Of a DNA stretch of 64,000 bases, positions 58,478-64,000 are shown piece after piece. How positions within the stretch are numbered: position 1 is the stretch's first letter; every line of letters begins with the position of its first letter. Source of the DNA: Bacillus sp. FJAT-27225 (GTDB lineage Bacteria; Bacillota; Bacilli; Bacillales; Cytobacillaceae); contig NZ_MAYU01000001.1 in NCBI RefSeq assembly GCF_001685025.1, forward strand, positions 248,001 through 312,000, written 5' to 3'. The translations under genes were made by a program, and so were the position numbers. The notes below the pieces were generated by a model that did no database searches, was not told where the DNA came from, and worked only from the letters and a program-made list of their open reading frames with translations.

Positions 58478-59208
58478 ATGGAGAGTGTCTTTATTGGTAG
58501 TCTTATTTCAGCATTAGCGACGGGAGTCGGAGCTCTGCCTATCATTTTTGTCAAAAGTATTTCAAGTAAGTTCAGGTATAATCTACTGGCACTGGCTTCC
58601 GGAATTATGCTTGCCGCTTCGGCATTCAGCCTGATTCCCGAAGCTTTAAAAACATCAAACTTATGGGTTCTTGGTATCGGGCTTCTTGCAGGAACATTTT
58701 TGTTAAACCTGCTCGATCAATTTTTTTGCAAAATAGATATTGATCAGACACGGCTCAATATCAGCATTTCAAAAAGTACATTTGTTGTTTTATGTGCAAT
58801 GACTGTCCATAACATTCCTGAAGGTTTGTCAGTCGGGGTCAGCTATGGCTCGGACAACGCTTCACTCGGCGGTTTGATTGCATCGCGATTGGACTTCAAA
58901 ACGCGCCGGAAGGATTCCTGGTAGCACTTTATTTGCTAAAAGAGAACATTACGAAATGGTGGGCAGTACTGATTGCAACAGGCACTGGATTTGTTGAATT
59001 TCTTTCATCGCTGATTGGATACGGCCTTGCAACGAAAATTGGCGGTCTCGTCCCATTCGGCCTCAGTATTGCAGCGGGAGCAATGCTCTTCATAATTTAT
59101 AAAGAGCTTATCCCCGAAAGCCAGGAAGGGGAAAGTGTCCGTTTTCCAACATATTCATTTATTATCGGTTTAATCATCATGTTGGCCATGGTGGAAAATC
59201 TCGGTTAA
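58478..59208 (+). pseudogene. ZIP-family metal transporter with a single-base frameshift
   Basis: Two adjacent frames make one ZIP protein. 58478-58880 encodes the first helices and the metal-site helix IV (AMTVHNIPEGLSVG); 58883-59208 in the next frame encodes helix V onward (the expected LQNAPEGFLVALYL, then ENITKWWAVL...MVENLG). The shift is at 58880-58885, where GCATCGCG replaces an expected GCAATCGCG: one A is missing. Restoring it yields IAIGLQNAPEG, the conserved helix-V metal motif, and a protein of about 243 residues, normal for ZIPs. Otherwise the sequence is intact, so the mutation is recent or a sequencing error. GGAGGA precedes the ATG. Confidence 0.88.
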
Positions 59209-59220
59209 TAAAACTAGTTG

Positions 59221-59247
59221 CAACCGCTATATGCGGTTGTTTTTCTT
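59221..59247 (+). terminator. Rho-independent terminator
   Basis: CAACCGC / GCGGTTG stem with a five-base loop and TTTTTCTTTT. Confidence 0.9.
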
Positions 59248-59350
59248 TTGCCAAATTTATTTTAATTATACAAATTAACTATCAAATTTACTTCTCCTGC
59301 ACCCAACTGTTATTGTATAAAAAGAATGTTTCAGTTGAGGGGGTTTAAAG

Positions 59351-60163
59351 ATGCAGCTACTTGCTATCGTTGCTGGTTCCATCATCATTGCAGCTGCCTT
59401 TAATTTGTTCTTAATTCCGCATGAAGTGCTATCAAGCGGCTTGAGCGGTGTCTCTATGATTTTCGGTATGCTGACCCCTGTCGATACGGGGCTTGCAAAT
59501 TTTTTACTCAATTTTCCATTGCTTGTCCTCGGTTACAAAAAACTTGGCAGAAAATTTATTTTCAACACGATCATTTCTGTCGTTGTTATTTCTTTAGGCC
59601 TTTATGTCATACCAGTATATGAATTTGCTAACAACAGTATTTTAGCTTCCATTTTCGGTGGTGCAATCGTAGGATTGGGAATCGGTGTAATTCTTCGCCA
59701 ATCTGCATCATCCGGTGGTCTTGATATTGTTGCTATGCTTGTCGCAAGAAAGAAAGATTTCCCGATTGGGACCCTGCTATCAGCAATGAACGGCGTCATT
59801 ATTGTGATCAGCGGCTTTCTTTTTGACTGGGACACAGCCCTTAATACACTAATTTCGATTTTTGTAACCGGGAAAGTCATCGATGCAGTTTACACCCACC
59901 ATGTAAAACTTACCTTAATGATTATTACTACAAAAGGGGATGAGATGCGGGAGCAGCTAGTCGAAAATGTCTACAGGGGACTCACCGTCCTCGATGGGAT
60001 GGGCGGATATTCCAATCAGCAGCGGAATATACTGATGACGGTGATTACTCGATATGAACTGGCAGAAGTTAAATCGCTAATTATGAAGGTGGACCCGCAG
60101 GCTTTCGTGAATATTACAAAAACAGTCGAAGTAATGGGGCTATTCCATAAACAATCAGCTTAA
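59351..60163 (+). CDS. YitT-family membrane protein
   Basis: 270 residues: five or six hydrophobic helices (DUF161) in the first 180, with the conserved PHEVLSSGLSGVSMIF near 25 and RQSASSGGLDIVAMLV near 115, followed by a C-terminal DUF2179 domain (from about 205; GLTVLDGMGGYSNQQRNILMTVITRYELAEVKSLI in pieces). The family is widespread in Firmicutes and of unknown transport substrate. TGAGGGGG lies before the ATG. Monocistronic with a strong terminator. Confidence 0.9.
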   Translation: MQLLAIVAGSIIIAAAFNLFLIPHEVLSSGLSGVSMIFGMLTPVDTGLANFLLNFPLLVLGYKKLGRKFIFNTIISVVVISLGLYVIPVYEFANNSILASIFGGAIVGLGIGVILRQSASSGGLDIVAMLVARKKDFPIGTLLSAMNGVIIVISGFLFDWDTALNTLISIFVTGKVIDAVYTHHVKLTLMIITTKGDEMREQLVENVYRGLTVLDGMGGYSNQQRNILMTVITRYELAEVKSLIMKVDPQAFVNITKTVEVMGLFHKQSA

Positions 60164-60168
60164 AGACT

Positions 60169-60200
60169 AGGCCGGCGCCGCTAGAGGTCCGGCCTTTTTT
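60169..60200 (+). terminator. Rho-independent terminator
   Basis: AGGCCGG / CCGGCCT stem, loop of about 13 bases, T6. Confidence 0.9.
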
Positions 60201-60279
60201 CATTTGGGACTTTGTGATTGAAATCTTAGACAGGCTATATGTAATTTTATCCTGGAATTCTGGCCAAAAAATCACTAAG

Positions 60280-60322
60280 AACTGATAGAAGCTTTTCGCG
60301 AAAAGAGGAATTTCAGTTTTTG
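60280..60322. other. Palindromic hairpin in the interval before the DUF2164 gene
   Basis: CTTTTCGCGAAAAG (self-complementary) enclosed by AACTGA / TCAGTT, then TTTTTG. It could be a terminator or a protein-binding site. The other bases of 60201-60446 show nothing I can name. Confidence 0.55.
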
Positions 60323-60446
60323 TGCAGAATTAACTGATTTACATAAAATCCAATTTTCCAGCGATCGGAGGAGTCTGTTTTTCCACTGTTGGATTGATGA
60401 ATCACCTAAAAACTGGACCCTTGAGGGGCAGTGGGATAAAGAGAGG

Positions 60447-60698
60447 ATGAAAAAGTTGCTGCTTAATTTTACAAAAGAGCAAAAAGAACAACTTATTTAT
60501 GACATTCAGCGTTTCTTTTTACAAAAACGTGATGAAAAGCTTGGTAACCTGGAAGCAGAAGAGCTTCTTGAGTTTTTCAAGGAGAAGCTTGGACCCCACT
60601 ATTTTAATGAGGGAGTTGCCCAAGCGAGAAGAACTGTCATGGATCGAGCCCTTCTAATTGAAGAAGACCTATATGCGTTAGAGAAGCCGATTAAATAG
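60447..60698 (+). CDS. DUF2164 protein, 83 aa
   Basis: Small helical protein whose sequence follows the DUF2164 family: a FTKEQKEQLIYDIQRFF start, DEKLGNLEAEELLEFF in the middle and the conserved LGPHYFNEGVAQA near residue 50. Function unknown. The ribosome binding region (GAGAGG) is close to the ATG, so the start is not strong, but the family match fixes it. The DMT exporter gene starts 11 bases downstream, so the two are one unit. Confidence 0.87.
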   Translation: MKKLLLNFTKEQKEQLIYDIQRFFLQKRDEKLGNLEAEELLEFFKEKLGPHYFNEGVAQARRTVMDRALLIEEDLYALEKPIK

Positions 60699-60709
60699 GG
60701 AGGATAGGA

Positions 60710-61684
60710 ATGAAGCCAATTATACTCGGAATTGCTTCTGCCTTCTTTTTCGCATTTACCTTCATCTTAAACCGTTCAATGGAAATGTCAGGAGGCCACT
60801 GGATTTGGAGCGCATCCCTTCGTTATTTCTTTATGGTTCCTCTCCTGCTAGCCCTGGTGGCCTGGAGAAAAAACCTTCAGCCGCTTTGGTTTGAAATGAG
60901 GAGACATCCATTTTCCTGGCTCATATGGAGCACAGTAGGTTTCGGCCTGTTTTATGCACCGATATGCCTGGCTGCTGCTTACTCGCCGGGCTGGCTGATT
61001 GCTGGAACATGGTCGGTTACGATCATTTCTGGATCGCTGCTTGCGCCTTTGTTTTTAGAAACTAATGGAGGGATGATTTCAAGAGGGAAAATACCTTTCA
61101 GGGGTCTGTCGATGTCGGTCGTCATCCTTATCGGTATAGCACTGCTGCAAGTTGAAAATGCAGAGGGCCTTTCCCGAAACGATATCATGATGGGAATTAT
61201 CCCGGTCATTCTAGCATCTTTTGCCTACCCATTAGGGAATCGAAAAATGATGGAGCTGACGGGTGGAAGGATTGATACGTTTCAGCGTGTGCTTGGTATG
61301 ACTTTGGCTAGCTTGCCGTTTTGGATTATTCTTTCTCTTTACGGAATGGCGACACAGGATTTGCCTTCAGGCGGGCAAATCACACAGTCAGCGGCTGTCG
61401 CTTTAACCTCAGGTGTAATTGCCACGATATTATTTTTTATGGCTACTGACCTTGTCAGCGGGAATATGAAGAAAATGGCCGCGGTTGAGGCAACACAATC
61501 GGTTGAAATCCTTTTCGCGCTTGCAGGAGAAATCCTGTTCCTTGCCGCACCACTTCCGTCGGCTCTTTCCTGGACAGGAATTTTCCTTGTTATGATTGGC
61601 ATGGCTTTGCACAGCCTGGCATCAGCGAATGTTTTTGCAAAAAGGAAAAATGCGTCAACAACCCAAGCCAGCATACATAAATAA
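60710..61684 (+). CDS. DMT-superfamily multidrug-resistance-type exporter
   Basis: 324 residues with ten hydrophobic helices, corresponding to the EmrE-like 'multidrug resistance efflux transporter' Pfam group rather than plain EamA. The first repeat shows FTFILNRSMEMSGGHWIWSASLRYFFM; the second MAAVEATQSVEILFALAGE. Both are typical of this group. GGGGAGGATA precedes the ATG. It follows the DUF2164 gene by 11 bases. No substrate can be inferred, and resistance should not be assumed. Confidence 0.87.
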   Translation: MKPIILGIASAFFFAFTFILNRSMEMSGGHWIWSASLRYFFMVPLLLALVAWRKNLQPLWFEMRRHPFSWLIWSTVGFGLFYAPICLAAAYSPGWLIAGTWSVTIISGSLLAPLFLETNGGMISRGKIPFRGLSMSVVILIGIALLQVENAEGLSRNDIMMGIIPVILASFAYPLGNRKMMELTGGRIDTFQRVLGMTLASLPFWIILSLYGMATQDLPSGGQITQSAAVALTSGVIATILFFMATDLVSGNMKKMAAVEATQSVEILFALAGEILFLAAPLPSALSWTGIFLVMIGMALHSLASANVFAKRKNASTTQASIHK

Positions 61685-61875
61685 CGCTATTATCTTTTTT
61701 CCATTACAGCGCGGGCCCATGACCAGGGCCTTTTTCTATTGATTTCGCACTTTAGGTCAAGCAGATCGGGAAACACATATTTAAGAAAGTTTTAAGAATT
61801 AAATGAACACCTCATACTGTGCTTCCTATCCATGTTTCTCTATACTTAAAGAAAAGTTCTAAAGGAAGTGAAGCA

Positions 61876-62799
61876 ATGAGTTGGACCAAAAATAATATCC
61901 CCGACCAAACTGGGAAAGTGGCCGTTATTACAGGGGGGAACAGCGGGATTGGATTTGAAGCTGCCAAGGTTCTTGCCGAAAAGGGGGCAGAGGTTATCCT
62001 CGCCATTCGAAACATTGAGAAAGGCGAGGCAGCCATCAAAAAAATAAAGTCCGCTTATCCAGATGCATCCATCGGAATATTGAAAATCGATTTAAGCGAT
62101 CTGGCGTCTGTCCGGCAGTTCGCGCTTGAATTCAATTCACGTTACCCAAAACTCGATATCCTGATTAACAATGCAGGGATCATGATCCCGCCGTTAAGTA
62201 AAACAAAGAATGGATTTGAATCCCAATTCGGAAACAACCATCTTGGCCATTTTGCGCTGACTGGACTGCTATTGGACAAACTGAAGGCCACACCTGGTTC
62301 AAGAGTTATCACAGTCAGCAGCCTTGCTGCGCACAAAGCTACTATTGACTTTGACAATCTGGACGGGTCAAAAGGCTACAGGGCATTTAAGTTTTATGGC
62401 CAGAGCAAGCTGGCAAATATGCTGTTTGGCAGGGAATTGAATAACCGGTTTAAGGAAAACGGAATCGATGTGAAAAGCATTGTCTGCCATCCGGGAATTT
62501 CAAACACGAACCTTTCGTCACGAAACTCTGGAAAACCTGCAAATAAATTCGTTGTTTTTCTATCAAACTATTTCCTGCAAACAGCTGAAATGGGTGCTCT
62601 TCCAACACTGTATGCAGCCACTGAATCTTCCCTGGAAGGTGGGGAATATATCGGCCCAGACGGCAAAAAGGCACATAAAGGCTATCCGCGGATAGAGGGA
62701 GTTATCAATTCGCTTTTTCAAGAGGAAACAGCTCTTAAGCTGTGGGATATGTCCGAAAACATGACCGGTGTTTCGTATAATTTTGACAGCCGTTCCTAG
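61876..62799 (+). CDS. Short-chain dehydrogenase (retinol-dehydrogenase-like SDR)
   Basis: 307 residues. TGGNSGIG (cofactor loop) at about residue 20, NNAGIMIPP near 97, GNNHLGHFALTGLLL next, catalytic Ser in VSSLAAHK near 143 and Y-x-x-x-K in YGQSK near 174. The long C-terminal part and NHLGHF motif place it with the WWOX/retinol dehydrogenase-like SDRs. ATG 61876 follows AAAGGAAG; an in-frame ATG at 61819 lacks a site. Monocistronic. The substrate is unknown. Confidence 0.9.
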   Translation: MSWTKNNIPDQTGKVAVITGGNSGIGFEAAKVLAEKGAEVILAIRNIEKGEAAIKKIKSAYPDASIGILKIDLSDLASVRQFALEFNSRYPKLDILINNAGIMIPPLSKTKNGFESQFGNNHLGHFALTGLLLDKLKATPGSRVITVSSLAAHKATIDFDNLDGSKGYRAFKFYGQSKLANMLFGRELNNRFKENGIDVKSIVCHPGISNTNLSSRNSGKPANKFVVFLSNYFLQTAEMGALPTLYAATESSLEGGEYIGPDGKKAHKGYPRIEGVINSLFQEETALKLWDMSENMTGVSYNFDSRS

Positions 62800-62878
62800 A
62801 TGGCTTGTTTGACTTTTACACTTAAAATTGAAATACTTTACTTAACGTTCAACTATTCAGAAAGCCGGTGTACTTGCC

Positions 62879-63343
62879 ATGAAAGTGAAGGATTTCATGA
62901 TTGAAAATGTGATTTCAGTGAGTCCTGATATGACACTCGCAGAAGTCATGACTGTATTTGTCGAAAAGAAAATTGGGGGCGTCCCGGTTTGCAGCGAGGA
63001 TGGGAAGCTGCTGGGAATGGTAACCGACGGCGATATCTTACGGGCGATTCAACCTATCGACAGGATGATTTATTATTTCATGATGTACTTGGATTACTTG
63101 GATGAAGTAAATGTGGAAAAAAGGATAGAGGATACGGCCAGCGCCAACATTCTTTCGATTTCCAAAACCAAAAATCTTGTCACGGTTACTCCGGAAGATG
63201 ATATGGATGCAGCTGTCAAGCTGCTTGCAAAGCATCATTTCAAAAAACTCCCTGTCGTTGACAGCGAGCAAAAAGTCGTGGGGGTCATCAGCAGGGGCGA
63301 CGTCATTCGGAAAATCCAGGCGACAATTCTTAAGGGACAATGA
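62879..63343 (+). CDS. Protein with two CBS domains
   Basis: 154 residues made of a CBS pair (Bateman module): VKDFMIENVISVSPDMTLAEV...GMVTDGDILRA and LVTVTPEDDMDAAVKLL...VVGVISRGDVIRKI, separated by a Tyr/Met-rich loop (MIYYFMMYLDYLDEV). Such stand-alone modules bind adenosine nucleotides or SAM and regulate partner proteins. The ribosome binding site is poor (GCCGGTG), so the start rests on fold. No partner is adjacent. Repeat family B follows. Confidence 0.88.
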   Translation: MKVKDFMIENVISVSPDMTLAEVMTVFVEKKIGGVPVCSEDGKLLGMVTDGDILRAIQPIDRMIYYFMMYLDYLDEVNVEKRIEDTASANILSISKTKNLVTVTPEDDMDAAVKLLAKHHFKKLPVVDSEQKVVGVISRGDVIRKIQATILKGQ

Positions 63344-63423
63344 TAAAACATGTGGCGGCATGGAGTGGCATAGACAGGCCGGACAATGACTGCTTTTATT
63401 GGCTGTTTCCTTTTTCATAGACT

Positions 63424-63600
63424 CGATGAAGGAGGGAAAGACTGCTTTTTTCAGGCTGTTCCCGTCTTCAAGCATTCGATGAAAGATGGAAGACCATTTT
63501 TTCGTGGTTGTTCCTGTCTTCATACCCTATGAAGGTGGGGTAGAGCTCTTTTCAGGCTGTTCCCGTCTTCATTGACCCAGTGAAGGACTATTTACGAAGT
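63424..63600. repeat. Dispersed repeat family B, three copies
   Basis: GTTCC(C/T)GTCTTC cores at 63458, 63510 and 63559 (52 and 49 bp apart), each preceded by GATGAAGGAGGGAAAGAC-like and TTTTTTCAGGCT sequence. Same family as 16262-16370, 47 kb away. The interval 63344-63729 holds no gene I can support. Confidence 0.85.
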
Positions 63601-63729
63601 GAATTGAAAACAAGCAAAGATTTTTTAAAAAGCTGTTTGAAATTAAGTAGTCAGAAGGGCATGTCGATGCCTACTTCACCTGTTATTAATATTTATTACT
63701 TATTTCTTTTTTGAAAAGGAAAAACAAAC

Positions 63730-64000
63730 ATGAATTTTACAGCTATACTTGGAATCACTACCGCAATTTTACTTTACGGCCTGATTTGCTTTTATATTGG
63801 ATTCAACGGCTGGGCGTGGCTAAGCAGGTTTCCTCGCTTTGTCAGGTTTAAATATCTATATTTCGGGCTAATTTTCTTCCTAGCTATTTCCATGTTCGCA
63901 GGTCGATTTATCCCAATTCCGTTCCTGAGTCTTATTGGCGGGTATTGGATGGTCATTATTGGATATAGTCTCTTGCTATTTCCCATCCTCAATCTCATAT
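63730..64000 (+). CDS. Membrane metallophosphoesterase, N-terminal part (runs off the window)
   Basis: Only the first 90 codons are present. MNFTAILGITTAILLYGLICFYIGFNG opens, with three hydrophobic helices at about 4-24, 43-60 and 67-85. The pattern of a Tyr-Ile-Gly-x-Asn-Gly-Trp after helix one resembles the membrane N-terminus of YkoQ-type metallophosphoesterases, whose catalytic domain would lie to the right of the window. AAAAGGA precedes the ATG. The domain assignment is tentative since the active-site motifs are not in view. Confidence 0.6.
   Translation, partial: MNFTAILGITTAILLYGLICFYIGFNGWAWLSRFPRFVRFKYLYFGLIFFLAISMFAGRFIPIPFLSLIGGYWMVIIGYSLLLFPILNLI

Noticed and set aside
60280-60322. 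Riboswitch before the DUF2164 gene
   Set aside because: Only a simple palindrome; none of the conserved cores of known riboswitches are present.

Overview
The window reads as chromosome of a spore-forming, low-to-moderate G+C member of the Bacillaceae. The exact genus cannot be fixed from the sequence; something near Mesobacillus, Cytobacillus or Neobacillus would fit. Support comes from strong AGGAGG-type ribosome binding sites, frequent TTG/GTG starts, a metI-metC operon behind an S-box (SAM) riboswitch, des-desK-desR, mntR with every manganese ligand, helD, racA, a sporulation-type PAS histidine kinase and an RsbR-type stress protein. I see no rRNA, tRNA, CRISPR array, complete prophage or transposase gene.

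Layout. 1-3.6 kb: membrane-anchored protein, HAD phosphatase, EamA transporter, GNAT. 3.6-4.65 kb: gene-free repeats. 4.7-7.2 kb: metI-metC with riboswitch. 7.3-12.3 kb: LD-carboxypeptidase and many small or single-domain genes. 12.4-16.2 kb: sirtuin and the membrane-fluidity system des-desKR with likely DesR operators. 16.5-22.5 kb: esterase, DUF2294 protein, pheA, nfo, NERD protein. 22.6-23.5 kb: eighteen 52-bp tandem repeats. 24-31 kb: uppP, amidohydrolase, helicase-loader-like protein, RsbR paralogue, DUF4236 protein. 31.5-34.6 kb: VanZ and a PadR/HAAS/DUF4173 operon. 34.6-36.9 kb: a multibranched structured element, DUF975 and a luciferase-like oxidoreductase. 37-43.5 kb: Mo-cofactor protein, aldehyde dehydrogenase, racA plus a second MerR/coiled-coil gene, an L,D-transpeptidase and the kinase. 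43.8-49.1 kb: mntR, secreted M6 protease, helD. 49.2-51.8 kb: lipoprotein/DUF350/unknown/ATP-grasp ligase operon. 51.8-53.3 kb: 196-bp repeats and a MITE-like element. 53.3-64 kb: nitronate monooxygenase, small genes, SDR-QueA-VOC operon, frameshifted ZIP transporter, YitT, a second DMT exporter, SDR, CBS protein and the start of a membrane metallophosphoesterase.

The most unusual feature is in the intergenic DNA. Five sequence-unrelated repeat families at six places (4.2, 16.3, 22.6, 31.3, 54.3 and 63.4 kb) share a period at or very near 52 bp (extremes 49 and 54), and their units carry inverted arms or palindromes. A second class has a 20-bp period (3.8, 19.9 and 23.9 kb); one 20-bp family shares the GATTAAT core of one 52-bp family. 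In one 52-bp array the arms change in a compensatory way between copies. The common period despite unrelated sequence is the strongest candidate here for something undescribed. Next come the 196-bp array with nested stems, the 408-bp MITE-like element with a possible 8-bp target duplication, a structured element with a collapsed relative upstream of desK, and the ATP-grasp operon whose substrate is unknown.
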